From JAZDEY01 sp043808325 [NCBI: Candidatus Eiseniibacteriota bacterium] (lineage in GTDB: Bacteria > Arandabacterota > Arandabacteria > Arandabacterales), in NCBI GenBank assembly GCA_043808325.1, contig JAZDEY010000035.1:28116-92115 (forward strand): a stretch of 64,000 nt of DNA, given 5' to 3'. Numbering within the stretch: the stretch's first letter is position 1; every line of letters begins with the position of its first letter. The notes beneath the pieces were generated by a model. The model was not told the origin of the DNA, ran no database searches, and was given only the letters and a program-made list of their open reading frames with translations. Position numbers and translations under genes: made by a program. This document shows positions 30,410 to 39,039 of the stretch, one piece after another.

Positions 30410-31360
30410 ATGAAGGGAACGATGAAGACCGGTACGACGATCAGATTGTTTGCCGGCCTGGTGCTTTTCGGCGTGCTTGCTCTGCCCCTGGCGGCCCAGG
30501 CCGATCTCACGGTCAAGGAGCAGGTCGGGATGAGTGGGATGATGGGCATGATGTCATCCAAGGGTTCCGAGACCACCTACATCAAGGGTGATAAGATGCG
30601 GTCCGAGAGCAATATGGAAATGGGTGGCATGATGGGCGCGATGGGCGGCCAGGGGGCCAAGGAACAGGTGACCATAACCCGGCTGGACAAGGGCGTGATG
30701 TGGTTTTTCAACACCGGCGACAGCACCTATACCGAGATCTCCCTGAAGGGCGAGAAGGCCGATGAGGTGGCGGCCCAGATCAAGGTCAAGGCCGTGACCG
30801 TGAAGAAGACCGGCCAAACCAAGCAGATTACCGGCTTCAAGTGTGATGGCGTTTTGATTGAGACAACCGTGGAGGTCGCTGCGGGGAAGGATGAGCCGCC
30901 GATTACGCAAAGCGTGCAGGTGCTCTTCTGGATGAGGCCTGAAGTCAAGGATCTCCAGGAACTGCGCAGTTTCTGGGAGCAAACCGCCGAGATGTGGCAA
31001 TCCTCGCAGGGCGCGGAAGGCATGGGCGACCAGATGAAGCTCATATGGGACAAGATGAAAGAAATCCAGGGCGTACCGCTCGGTATGGAGATGACCATGG
31101 AAAATCCCATGGGTAAGACGGGCGCGGGCGACCAGGATGAGATGAAAGAAGCCATGAAGGCAATGCAGCAATACATGAAGAGCCAGGGGAAGGCTCCCGC
31201 AGAGGAGCCCAAGGGAACCGAGAGCGATAACCTCAAGATTACCCGCGAGGTGGTCTCGATCTCCAAGGGCGCCCTGAGCGATGTTTTGTTTGAGGTGCCC
31301 AAGGGTTACAAGAAAGTCGCCCAGAGCATGCCGGAGACGATGAAGGGCATTGGGAAGTGA
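30410..31360 (+). CDS. Periplasmic methionine-rich protein, DUF4412-like
   Basis: A 316-residue protein with a signal peptide (about 1-31). It is strongly enriched in Met and Gly near the start (MSGMMGMMSS, MEMGGMMGAMGG). The central strands YIKGDKMRSES, ITRLDKGVMWFFNTGDSTYTE and KTGQTKQITGFKCDGVLI match the DUF4412-type beta-sheet domain, in which a probable ligand-binding concave sheet is formed. Function is unknown. The gene starts 10 bp after gyrB with GGAGG and probably belongs to the same transcript. Confidence 0.6.
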   Translation: MKGTMKTGTTIRLFAGLVLFGVLALPLAAQADLTVKEQVGMSGMMGMMSSKGSETTYIKGDKMRSESNMEMGGMMGAMGGQGAKEQVTITRLDKGVMWFFNTGDSTYTEISLKGEKADEVAAQIKVKAVTVKKTGQTKQITGFKCDGVLIETTVEVAAGKDEPPITQSVQVLFWMRPEVKDLQELRSFWEQTAEMWQSSQGAEGMGDQMKLIWDKMKEIQGVPLGMEMTMENPMGKTGAGDQDEMKEAMKAMQQYMKSQGKAPAEEPKGTESDNLKITREVVSISKGALSDVLFEVPKGYKKVAQSMPETMKGIGK

Positions 31361-31396
31361 GGGAGGGGTGAGTCCATCTTCTCGCCCTGCTGCGCC

Positions 31397-33154
31397 TTAG
31401 TATTCTACGATCTCCGGCTTGATCGCCAGGAACTCGATCGACCGGAACCGTTCCTCTGAGAACGTGGTGAAGGAATAGGCGGCGTGATCGATCGGGAGTC
31501 TCGGATACCAGGCGAAGCGCAATTGCACCGGCCCGATCCCGAAGCCATCCTTGTGCAACCGGACCCCTAACCCAAGGCCCGAGTAGTAAGCTTGCGCGAG
31601 GATGTTCCTGCGTCCGGAGCCGATGATATCCAGGTCCGCAAAGGTGAAGACCGCGAAGGTAACTCCTCTCGCCCTCCAAGGGGTGAATGCGACGGATTCA
31701 AGGTTGAGCTGCAGGTGCTTGCTTCCGGTCATACTGCTGTTGTAGGCCGCGCCCCGGATGCTCTCGTCGCCATTGAAGTCGATGCTGTCGTCCGCGAAGC
31801 GGTGGATCCCGGTGGTGTATTCCGCTTTGACGAATTGGCGGAAGCGGAACCCTCCGACCTGCAGAAGATTGCTAAAGTAAAGGGTCCGCAGTCGGATTAC
31901 TCCCTGTTCGATCGTTCCGCCTTTGGGATACCCGCCGATCCGCAGCTCACCGACTCCGTAGCCCAGAATGCCGATCTTCTCTCCCGCCGCCAGTATAGCG
32001 GCGGCATAGTTACTCCGGGTGAACTCCTCATCTGCCAATCCGTAGGTGACGCGGGCCAGGAAACCGTAGGGAATATCCTCCGTCCGGCCGAAGTTGTACA
32101 GGAGATTCGTGCGGTAATACCAGCTCTGGATGTAGGTGAGGCTTCCCAGAACGTGGTCCATGTTGCGATACTGATAGAAGGTGGATGGCGTGACCGGCGG
32201 GCGCCTGGTGAACTTCAGATGCCGGACCCGGCCTGAGACGAACAGGAGGCGGCGTCGCCCGGCCTCTTTCTGACTGCGCCATTGATGAACCGTTCTTCCC
32301 GCCCAGAGATCGACCAGATCGGAGCTGTTATCAGCTTCGGAAGTTAATGAATCCGGTACTGCGATCGAGGTCCGCCTTATGTCCAACCCTCCCGCGTATC
32401 TGAGGACGGGAGAGATAAGCTCCCGGGAGAGCGCGAGACCCGCCGTTTCATTGCCGGGCATTTTCAAGTACTCCAGCGTTCCAGTGATGAACGAGCCGTG
32501 GATGTTGGACACTGAATAGGTCGCGTGGAATCCCAACCTGGGGGTGGCGTTGGGAGTCAGCTTGCCCACCACGGAAACCTGGTGCCCCAGCCCCAGTAGG
32601 TTCTGCTCGGCCAGGCCGCCTTTCAGGCGGTTTCCGCCTTTCAGGCTTCCTGAGAGCTTGAGGGTCCATGTCTCCTTCACGATCACCCGCACGTCGACCG
32701 AATCGCTGCTTCCGGGAATCCGCACCACGACGATCCGGGCATCTCCGATGAAGGACAGGTTCCGGAGGAGGCGCTCGCTGTCGGCCAGCCGGAAGGGATC
32801 GATGGTGTCCCCCTCCCGGAAGAGGAGGTTTTGGCGAATGGTGGTCTCGCGGGTCTCGAAATTCAGGTGGTTGAGGAATCTCGCCAGCCATGATTTCGTC
32901 ACCCGGGTGGTATCGTTGACCGACGGGCCGAATACATCGAGATTACCGACCCGGATCATCCGGACGCGCTTTCCCGCATAAACGAGGAACTTCAGATCGC
33001 TCCGCTCCAGGGCAGGTCCCTGCTCGCTCAGCGCGACCTCGGCCGAGTCCGGGTTCACGCGCGCTGCGGGCTCGGCTTGCTCCGCGGAAACCCATGCAGG
33101 TAAGGCCCCAAAGGCTAGTTGCAGGAGGAGAAGGATTATCAGACGTCGGTACAT
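31397..33154 (-). CDS. Omp85-like outer-membrane protein with POTRA-type domain
   Basis: A 585-residue protein with a signal peptide (1-24). A POTRA-like domain lies at about 85-170, with ETTIRQNLLFREGDTIDPFRLADSERLLRNLSFIGDARI and DVRVIVKETWTLKLSGS. A 16-strand-type beta-barrel follows. One POTRA domain is few compared with BamA (five), so this is a smaller Omp85/surface-antigen relative, possibly a two-partner exporter or a lineage-specific barrel. It converges with the DUF4412-like gene. Its first 16 bases overlap a broken sigma54-activator gene. Confidence 0.72.
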   Translation of the reverse strand: MYRRLIILLLLQLAFGALPAWVSAEQAEPAARVNPDSAEVALSEQGPALERSDLKFLVYAGKRVRMIRVGNLDVFGPSVNDTTRVTKSWLARFLNHLNFETRETTIRQNLLFREGDTIDPFRLADSERLLRNLSFIGDARIVVVRIPGSSDSVDVRVIVKETWTLKLSGSLKGGNRLKGGLAEQNLLGLGHQVSVVGKLTPNATPRLGFHATYSVSNIHGSFITGTLEYLKMPGNETAGLALSRELISPVLRYAGGLDIRRTSIAVPDSLTSEADNSSDLVDLWAGRTVHQWRSQKEAGRRRLLFVSGRVRHLKFTRRPPVTPSTFYQYRNMDHVLGSLTYIQSWYYRTNLLYNFGRTEDIPYGFLARVTYGLADEEFTRSNYAAAILAAGEKIGILGYGVGELRIGGYPKGGTIEQGVIRLRTLYFSNLLQVGGFRFRQFVKAEYTTGIHRFADDSIDFNGDESIRGAAYNSSMTGSKHLQLNLESVAFTPWRARGVTFAVFTFADLDIIGSGRRNILAQAYYSGLGLGVRLHKDGFGIGPVQLRFAWYPRLPIDHAAYSFTTFSEERFRSIEFLAIKPEIVEY

Positions 33155-33441
33155 TGGCGTGGGGCAGGATCCTTCAGGAGGTAGTCCTTCTCGATCTCGC
33201 CGAGTGCCCTCACTGGACTGGAAACCGACGATGTCGGGATCGCCTGCCGGACCTCCTCGGGCAGATCCTCGAGTTCCGTGAGGTTGGCGCGGCCGACCGC
33301 GACGGCACGTTCCATGCCGTTCTCCAGTTCACGCACGTTGCCCGGCCAGTCGTACCGCAAGAGCTGGTCCGCGGCGCGCGCAGTACTGAGGCCGAAGTGG
33401 TTGATCAACTCCTTGCGCAGGTTTCCTTTCGCCGTTGCCAA
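33139..33441 (-). pseudogene. Sigma54-dependent activator fragment
   Basis: An open frame of 100 codons encodes only the end of the AAA+ domain: LLRYDWPGNVRELENGMERAVAV is the diagnostic GAFTGA-type activator C-terminal AAA+ segment, followed by LGEIEKDYLLK, where the linker to the Fis helix-turn-helix normally begins. The central ATPase part upstream and the DNA-binding domain downstream are absent, and the frame ends in unrelated residues. It is a remnant of a response-regulator-type gene, probably left by a rearrangement at the edge of the accessory block. Confidence 0.75.
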
Positions 33442-33634
33442 GGTCTTCGACGCGCATGGCCCCCTCCTTCTTTTTGATCGATCATGCGTCGTTTTGATGG
33501 AGTTGTCAAGCGCTTGTATCGTTGCGCTCCCAACAAATCAAGCACTTACGTGGGGGCACGCAAATTGCTGATGGACCGTATTGGGCCCTATTGGGCCCTG
33601 ACGGTGGCAATTCATCACGGATCCAGAGGAGAAC

Positions 33635-33928
33635 ATGATGGCAGCGGCCGTGGAGAAGATGGACGCACAGCTCAAGCTTTGGAGCTTGCAAATAGACAAG
33701 CTCGCATCTAAGATCCAGATGCCCGGCGTCCAGGCTGGATTCGACGCCCTCATGTACATCGACGAACTGAAGGGCTTGCACGCGATAGCGCGGTCGAAAT
33801 TTGACGAGTTCAGGGAGTTCAGGGCAGCGGGTGATGCGGTGCGGGCGCGCCTCAAGGCCGAGATGGAGGGCGCCTGTAACGAACTGGATGCCGCCTTCAA
33901 GACCGGAAGCCATCGCCGTAAGCGGTGA
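33635..33928 (+). CDS. Small coiled-coil protein
   Basis: A 97-residue, highly charged, almost entirely helical protein (VEKMDAQLKLWSLQIDKLASK; ARSKFDEFREFRAAGDAVRARLKAE) with heptad-like Leu/Ala spacing and a basic C-terminus. Similar three-helix proteins of about 95 residues are widespread near envelope-stress genes, but no function is established. It opens the rightward block of small envelope genes. GAGGAG precedes the ATG pair. Confidence 0.6.
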   Translation: MMAAAVEKMDAQLKLWSLQIDKLASKIQMPGVQAGFDALMYIDELKGLHAIARSKFDEFREFRAAGDAVRARLKAEMEGACNELDAAFKTGSHRRKR

Positions 33929-34048
33929 AAATGCTGAGAGCGAGGCGGATCGCTGATTCCGCCGGAATTAGAGTCGATGAAAGTCAAGAACCTTGACCAA
34001 GGGTGACTCCCCTCGGTCGGTTGCAGAAAAGAAAGGAGGTCACCTTCC

Positions 34049-34711
34049 ATGAAACGGCTTCCAGCCAGCATTGGCATCCTCATCCTGATCGCCGTGGCGA
34101 TCATGGTGGGCTGCACGAAGGATCAAGAGGGCGTCCGGAGCGGGACAGCCGCGCGAACCTCGGCGGTAGAGAAGCCGCGCTATGAGACACTCGTCATTCC
34201 GGATGGGACCAATGTCGTCGCGTCGCTCGACACGAGGCTCTCCACGGAAACGGCCCAGACCGGCAATACGTTCGGGGCCACGACAATCGAACCCATCATC
34301 GTGGGCGGAAAGACGGTCGTTCCGGCCGGTGCAAAGATCCAGGGAGTGCTGCGCGACGTCCAGGCATCCGGCCCGATCAAGGGCCGCGCTCGGATGACGC
34401 TCGCGTACGAAGGGATCGTCGACTCGGAGGGCAAGACCCACGCGATCTCCACAGTACCGCTCACGCTGCAGGCAGCCTCCAGCACACACGGAGACGTTGA
34501 GAAGATCGCGGCAGGGGGCGTCCTCGGCGCGATCATCGGCGGGATCGCGGGTGGAGGGAAGGGTGCGGCGATCGGAGCAGGCGCCGGAGCGGGCGCCGGG
34601 ACCATTCTCATGCTCGCGACCAAGGGTGACGAGGTGGAGCTCGAGGCAGGCCAAAAACTGAACGTCGCGATGACGTCCTCCACGAGCATTCAGGTCCTGG
34701 TTCAAAGATGA
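34049..34711 (+). CDS. Glycine-zipper lipoprotein
   Basis: A 220-residue protein with a lipoprotein signal: hydrophobic residues 8-22 and the lipobox VGC near residue 22. The middle resembles the TrbI/YMGG-associated beta-domain: IPDGTNVVASLDTRLSTE, IVGGKTVVPAGAKIQGVL. The C-terminal third is a glycine zipper (GGVLGAIIGGIAGGGKG, then AAIGAGAGAGAG) that could insert in or span a membrane, as in outer-membrane Gly-zipper lipoproteins. AAAGGAGG precedes the ATG. Confidence 0.65.
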   Translation: MKRLPASIGILILIAVAIMVGCTKDQEGVRSGTAARTSAVEKPRYETLVIPDGTNVVASLDTRLSTETAQTGNTFGATTIEPIIVGGKTVVPAGAKIQGVLRDVQASGPIKGRARMTLAYEGIVDSEGKTHAISTVPLTLQAASSTHGDVEKIAAGGVLGAIIGGIAGGGKGAAIGAGAGAGAGTILMLATKGDEVELEAGQKLNVAMTSSTSIQVLVQR

Positions 34712-34842
34712 TCCGGAATCCATCGCTGGCCGGCACCATCGATCGGACTCCAATCGTAGATCAGGTCCAGCCGCCGAAGGACCGCGCCAATGCGGGCTCC
34801 GGCGGTTCAAGCCGCAGGCACAGGTAATGAGAGGAGAATAGG

Positions 34843-35349
34843 ATGAAGAACACTCGATTGATTCTGATTGCAGCTGCACTGGCCGTAGCCCTGGGTCCCG
34901 CCCTTGCACTGGCAGGTCCTGACACCGACGTCGGCTTCCGCGGCTGGGGCCCGCGGGTCGGACTGTCGCTCGACCCCGACCAGGTCCACTTCGGGGCTCA
35001 CCTCGACTTCGGAAACTTCGCGGAGCACGTCCGCTTTCAACCCAACGTCGAATTGGGCTTCGGGGATGACTGGAAGATTTACACTGTCAACGCTGAGGCG
35101 GCGTATCGCTTCCGCTCAAGCTGGGACGTCTGGACTCCGTACCTCGGCGGCGGTCTTGGCGCGAACATCAAGAGCTTCGACAACGGGGAACACAACAACT
35201 CGGAGACCGACCTGGGCGTCAACCTGCTCGGCGGGATCGAGAAGGGACTCGCAAACGGTGACCGTTTCTTCATCGAGGCCAAGTTCAGCCTGAACGATAA
35301 TGATATGCCGAACGCCAAGATCACAATCGGCTGGACGTTCTATCACTAA
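34843..35349 (+). CDS. Small outer-membrane beta-barrel protein
   Basis: A 168-residue protein with a signal peptide (1-24). Eight probable amphipathic strands follow, in the style of OmpW/OmpA-like porin-fold proteins: GPRVGLSLDPDQVHFGAHLDFGNF (split here), NVELGFGDDWKIYTVNAEAAYRF, TPYLGGGLGANI, NAKITIGWTFYH. It ends in an aromatic strand. Function unknown; it lies in the envelope gene block. Confidence 0.6.
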   Translation: MKNTRLILIAAALAVALGPALALAGPDTDVGFRGWGPRVGLSLDPDQVHFGAHLDFGNFAEHVRFQPNVELGFGDDWKIYTVNAEAAYRFRSSWDVWTPYLGGGLGANIKSFDNGEHNNSETDLGVNLLGGIEKGLANGDRFFIEAKFSLNDNDMPNAKITIGWTFYH

Positions 35350-35424
35350 GACGCGGGGCGCAGAGAGGTGCCGTCGGTTGGCGCCACCCCCCTCGTTTCC
35401 CGGTAGCACAGAAGGAGGTTGCAC

Positions 35425-35574
35425 GTGTTGTGGACGATCGCAGTCGTACTCATCATTCTATGGCTGCTTGGCCTTGTTACGTCCTTCACCATGCACGGCT
35501 TCATCCATGTTCTACTCGTCATCGCCGTGATTGCTGTGCTGGTCCGCATCATTCAGGGGCGAAGGGTGCTGTAG
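35425..35574 (+). CDS. lmo0937-family small membrane protein
   Basis: A 49-residue peptide starting at a GTG with AAGGAGG seven bases upstream: LWTIAVVLIILWLLGLV, then TMHGFIHVLLVIAVIAVLVRIIQGRR. The two helices and the WLLGL...GGFIHxLLVIAxxxxxxRxIxGRR pattern are the signature of the lmo0937/DUF5670 family. These peptides are common and usually stress-induced, but their action is unknown. Confidence 0.9.
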   Translation: MLWTIAVVLIILWLLGLVTSFTMHGFIHVLLVIAVIAVLVRIIQGRRVL

Positions 35575-35577
35575 ACG

Positions 35578-35664
35578 GTGCTTCAGCCAGAAGAAGCGTG
35601 GGACATAACGCCCATTGGCGTCGCGCTCGTGGTCCTGGGAATCGTTGTTTTGGTCCGTCGATGA
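35578..35664 (+). CDS. Possible 28-residue membrane peptide or decayed copy of the two-helix protein at 36487
   Basis: A GTG-started frame encodes 28 residues ending ITPIGVALVVLGIVVLVRR, which resembles the last helix of the protein at 36487-36699 (AVPAVVGVVVLVGGVVLLV). There is no ribosome-binding site and the first helix is absent, so a degenerate duplicate is as likely as a real peptide. Confidence 0.25.
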   Translation: MLQPEEAWDITPIGVALVVLGIVVLVRR

Positions 35665-35723
35665 GAGCAGTAGCCGGTTGGACACTTGCGATCTATCGAC
35701 AACTTTACGGAGGAGGGTTTGAC

Positions 35724-36386
35724 ATGTGGATCACTCGAGGGGTTCTTGTTGCAGTTCTAAGTCTGTGCTTTGTGCTGCCGGTGGCTGCTCAGTACATCGG
35801 CGTCATGCAGTCCGCCGAGACGATGGACAAGGGCACGTTCAAACTGATGGTTGCCCCGATCTTGGCATTCGGCAAGGACGGAGCAAATACCGCGGCATTC
35901 GGCAAGAACGCAGCAGATAACGAGTTTGGGGTCGCGGTCCGTGGGGGGTACGGATTCGCCGACCGCTTCGACGCCGAAGCCAAGTTAGGCTTTTTCGAGA
36001 ATGGCACCTTCGTCGGCGCGGATGGCGAGTTGTGGATTCTAAAGGGCAAGGAAAAGGATGTCGGCCTGGATTTCTCCTTGACGGGCGGCGTCCACTGGAT
36101 GTCCGGGAAAAATGGGAATCTCAGCACCATGGGGTTCGAGATCACGCCGCTGTTGAGCGGGCACGTGAACACGAGCCTGGAGCTATACGGCGCTCTCGAT
36201 GCCTCGTTCGAGTCGAGAAAGGATGCTCCGCCGGTGGTCGACGACACGTTCACGAGATTGCACCTGGTGCCCGGATTTGAGTACCGCCTGTCCGACTCAG
36301 CCGACCTGGTTGGCGAGATCGGTATCGGGCTTAACGATGAATCGTCTAGCTATGTGGGCGTCGGCATCGCTTTCTACCTCCGCTGA
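35724..36386 (+). CDS. Outer-membrane beta-barrel protein
   Basis: The ATG at 35724 (GGAGGAGG upstream) gives 220 residues; upstream in-frame codons are antisense-like and overlap the lmo0937-family gene. A signal peptide (1-22, ending VAAQ) is followed by repeated amphipathic strands (FKLMVAPILAFGK, EFGVAVRGGYGFADRFDAEAKLG, VGLDFSLTGGVHW, YVGVGIAFYLR). It ends in an aromatic/basic strand as barrels do. Function unknown. Confidence 0.6.
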   Translation: MWITRGVLVAVLSLCFVLPVAAQYIGVMQSAETMDKGTFKLMVAPILAFGKDGANTAAFGKNAADNEFGVAVRGGYGFADRFDAEAKLGFFENGTFVGADGELWILKGKEKDVGLDFSLTGGVHWMSGKNGNLSTMGFEITPLLSGHVNTSLELYGALDASFESRKDAPPVVDDTFTRLHLVPGFEYRLSDSADLVGEIGIGLNDESSSYVGVGIAFYLR

Positions 36387-36486
36387 TAAGGAGTGGAGTG
36401 GTCATCGCCGTCGCTGTCTCGTGTCTCCAGCTGACTTGGGCCGGGGGCACGTGCAGGTGCGCATAGATCAGGAAAGGGCAGGGGAA

Positions 36487-36699
36487 ATGAAAATCATTGG
36501 AATCGTACTCGTGGTCCTTGGAATCCTCGCGCTGGTTTACGGCGGAATCAGCTACAACAAGAACCGGACGGTCCTCCAGATGGGTTCGGTGAGCGTTACC
36601 GCCACTGAACACAAGAGCATTGCAGTCCCGGCAGTCGTCGGTGTGGTTGTGCTGGTCGGCGGCGTCGTACTTCTGGTGACCGGCAAGCGCCGTCCCTAG
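36487..36699 (+). CDS. Small two-helix membrane protein (DUF3185-like)
   Basis: A 70-residue protein: a first helix in KIIGIVLVVLGILALVYGGI, a polar loop (NRTVLQMGSVSVTATEHKS) and a second helix (PAVVGVVVLVGGVVLLV) with basic ends. Proteins of this shape are often named DUF3185 or left hypothetical, so the family label is tentative. Purine-rich GGAAAGGGCAGGGG precedes the ATG. Confidence 0.6.
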   Translation: MKIIGIVLVVLGILALVYGGISYNKNRTVLQMGSVSVTATEHKSIAVPAVVGVVVLVGGVVLLVTGKRRP

Positions 36700-36735
36700 C
36701 GCGCATCATTTCATTCAGAAATGGGAGGGCACAGA

Positions 36736-38181
36736 ATGGCCAGGCGCAAACTCGTCTCCACGGTTGCAGCGCTTCTCGTACTCCTTCTGATCTCGCTCTC
36801 GTGTGCCATCAATCCGGTCACCGGCAAGAAGGAATTGATGCTGGTTACGGAGAAGGACGAAATCGCCCTTGGAAAGCAGGCCGATCAGGAAATCGGCCAG
36901 ACCTACGGCATCTACGAAAACTCAGCGTTGGCGAATTACGTCAATCGGGCGGGTCAGAGCATATCCAAGACAACGCAGCGGCCGAATATCGAATATCATT
37001 TCCAGGTGCTGGACTCGCCGGTGATCAATGCTTTTGCCGGGCCGGGTGGATACATTTACGTGACACGTGGCATTATGGCTTACTTTACCGACGAGGCCGA
37101 ACTGGCCGGGGTCCTCGGACACGAACTCGGCCATGCGAACGCCAGGCACATAGCCCAGCAGATGAGCCGAATGCAGCTTACCCAGCTCGGACTCGGCGTC
37201 GGCATGATCCTTTCTGAGGATTTCAGGAAATACGCCGGCCTGGCCCAGTTCGGCGTGAGCATGCTGTTTCTCAAGTTCAGCCGGGACGACGAGCGCCAGG
37301 CGGATGACCTCGGAGTCGAATACGCCAGCAAGTCGGGTTACGACACTAATCGGATGGCCGCGTTTTTCCAGACCTTGGAAAGAGTCAATCTGGGCGGTAG
37401 CAGCGGCCTGCCGGATTGGTTTTCAACCCATCCGAATCCGGAGAACCGAGTTGCGGCGGTCATTAATATGACCGCGGAATGGCGCCAGAAACTCAGCCGG
37501 ACTCAGTACACGGTAAAGCGTGACGATTACCTGAAAATGGTTGACGGACTCATATACGGTGACGACCCGCGCCAGGGATACGCGGAAGACAATGTGTTTT
37601 ACCATCCGACTATGAAATTCACCATCCCGATTCCGAGCGGCTGGCAGGTCAGCAACACGCCCGCACAGGTCCGAATGGTCTCGGACAAACAGGACGCCGT
37701 CATTCTGCTTATGCTGGACGATTCCCGCTCGATCTCTAAGGCGGCAGATCGATTTGTGCAAAACGCCAATGCCGCCGTGCAGTCCAGGGAAAAGCTGGTT
37801 GTCAACGGACTTCAAGCTGAAAAAGTCGTTGCGCGGCTGGTATCCGAGCAAGACACACTTCAGACCATGTCCTACTTCATTGCCAAAGGAGGAGCTATTT
37901 ATGCTCTTCATGGACTGACCGGACGAAACACATTCTCACAATACTCGCCTACGTTTTCCCGAACATTCGGGGGGTTCAGGAATCTGGACGATCCTTCGAA
38001 AATCAATGTGCGACCCGATAGGCTCGCTGTCAAATCGGTCAGCAAGGCCGGCAGTTTGAGAACGATCTTGAAGCAATTCGGTACGCCGGACAGCGAACTC
38101 GAGAATCTGGCCGTTCTAAATGGGATGCAGCTGGAAGACAATGTGAGCACGGGAACCTTGATAAAAACTGTGGTGAAGTGA
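36736..38181 (+). CDS. M48-family zinc metalloprotease lipoprotein (BepA/LoiP-like)
   Basis: The ATG at 36736 (GGGAGGG upstream) gives 481 residues. A lipoprotein signal ends SCAINPVTGKKELMLVTE, a start typical of exported M48 proteases. The catalytic HELGHANARH lies near residue 135, with the third zinc ligand in the DDERQADDLGVEYASKSGYD segment. An extra C-terminal region ends with a LysM-like LRTILKQFGTPDSELENLAVLNG. Such proteases degrade or refold stalled outer-membrane proteins, which fits the many barrel genes around it. Confidence 0.88.
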   Translation: MARRKLVSTVAALLVLLLISLSCAINPVTGKKELMLVTEKDEIALGKQADQEIGQTYGIYENSALANYVNRAGQSISKTTQRPNIEYHFQVLDSPVINAFAGPGGYIYVTRGIMAYFTDEAELAGVLGHELGHANARHIAQQMSRMQLTQLGLGVGMILSEDFRKYAGLAQFGVSMLFLKFSRDDERQADDLGVEYASKSGYDTNRMAAFFQTLERVNLGGSSGLPDWFSTHPNPENRVAAVINMTAEWRQKLSRTQYTVKRDDYLKMVDGLIYGDDPRQGYAEDNVFYHPTMKFTIPIPSGWQVSNTPAQVRMVSDKQDAVILLMLDDSRSISKAADRFVQNANAAVQSREKLVVNGLQAEKVVARLVSEQDTLQTMSYFIAKGGAIYALHGLTGRNTFSQYSPTFSRTFGGFRNLDDPSKINVRPDRLAVKSVSKAGSLRTILKQFGTPDSELENLAVLNGMQLEDNVSTGTLIKTVVK

Positions 38182-38239
38182 TCTCACTTAGTCGCCGGGG
38201 TGGTCGTGCGGGCACATTCGGACGCGGTTCACGATAACG

Positions 38240-38371
38240 GGATTCGGAGAGGCCCAGCCCATTGCGAGCAACGACACCGCTGAAGGCCAGCAGCTCAATC
38301 GCCGGGTCGAAGCTGCAATCTATGCAAATGCTAAGATAAAGGAAGTCGCCACGGAAAAGACCCGGGGCTAG
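38240..38371 (+). pseudogene. OmpA C-terminal fragment
   Basis: The frame reads [20 protein letters not shown], then [10 protein letters not shown], the last part of an OmpA-type peptidoglycan-binding domain (the NRRVE motif). The upstream part of the domain, signal peptide and barrel are missing, and the open frame closes at a stop at 38189-38191. A decayed gene. Confidence 0.75.
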
Positions 38372-38582
38372 ACCGATCGGAATCGAGCCTTACGGTATGA
38401 ACGGGGGTGTCGGCGACCTCGGCCGATGGATTCTCCGGGGCATAGGTTACGGAAATGAAGTCTTCACGGGCACCCAAACCGGACAACACTCTGAAAGGAG
38501 GGTAGAAGCGTTGTTACGGTACAGGTGGCTGATTGATTCTGTGTTAAACCGTGCATCACACCACGAAAGGGGCGCAGCAGAT

Positions 38583-39017
38583 ATGTTAACACGAGCAGGG
38601 TTACTAGCTATCGTCATGATGTGTGTCCTGGTTTATGCGGGAATTGCGGTAGGACAAGACAATCTTCAGACGTACTTCAACGACACCGCATGCAAAGTGA
38701 AGGCAACGGCCGACCCGTCGCAGAAGCGTGCAATCCTCAGCGAGGGACTTCAGAATATGTCCAAGGCGCTGAACATAGCTGAACGCTCAGCGCTGGTTTC
38801 GGAAGGCGATCGCGCCGGGATTGATCGCTTCAAAGCCATCCTTCAAGAGAGACAGAATGAGCTCGCCGGTACAGATGGCTACGATCGTGTGCCCGATGGG
38901 CAACTAAATGCCTTCTCTGATTTCGTCGTCCAGGATATGGAGCAGGCCGATCGGACGATAACCATCAGTCTGGTCACACTGCTCTTGATCATAATCATTA
39001 TAATCCTCGTCGTGTAG
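38583..39017 (+). CDS. Signal-peptide protein with C-terminal membrane helix, unknown
   Basis: The ATG at 38583 (AAAGGGG upstream) gives 144 residues. A signal peptide (about 1-24) is followed by a soluble helical part (DNLQTYFNDTACKVKATADP; ALNIAERSALVSEGDRAGIDRF) and a very hydrophobic C-terminal helix (TISLVTLLLIIIIIILVV). I do not recognise the family. The topology suggests a periplasmic domain tethered to the inner membrane from its C-terminus. Confidence 0.55.
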   Translation: MLTRAGLLAIVMMCVLVYAGIAVGQDNLQTYFNDTACKVKATADPSQKRAILSEGLQNMSKALNIAERSALVSEGDRAGIDRFKAILQERQNELAGTDGYDRVPDGQLNAFSDFVVQDMEQADRTITISLVTLLLIIIIIILVV

Positions 39018-39039
39018 TCTCGGCGTAGAGGGATTATTC

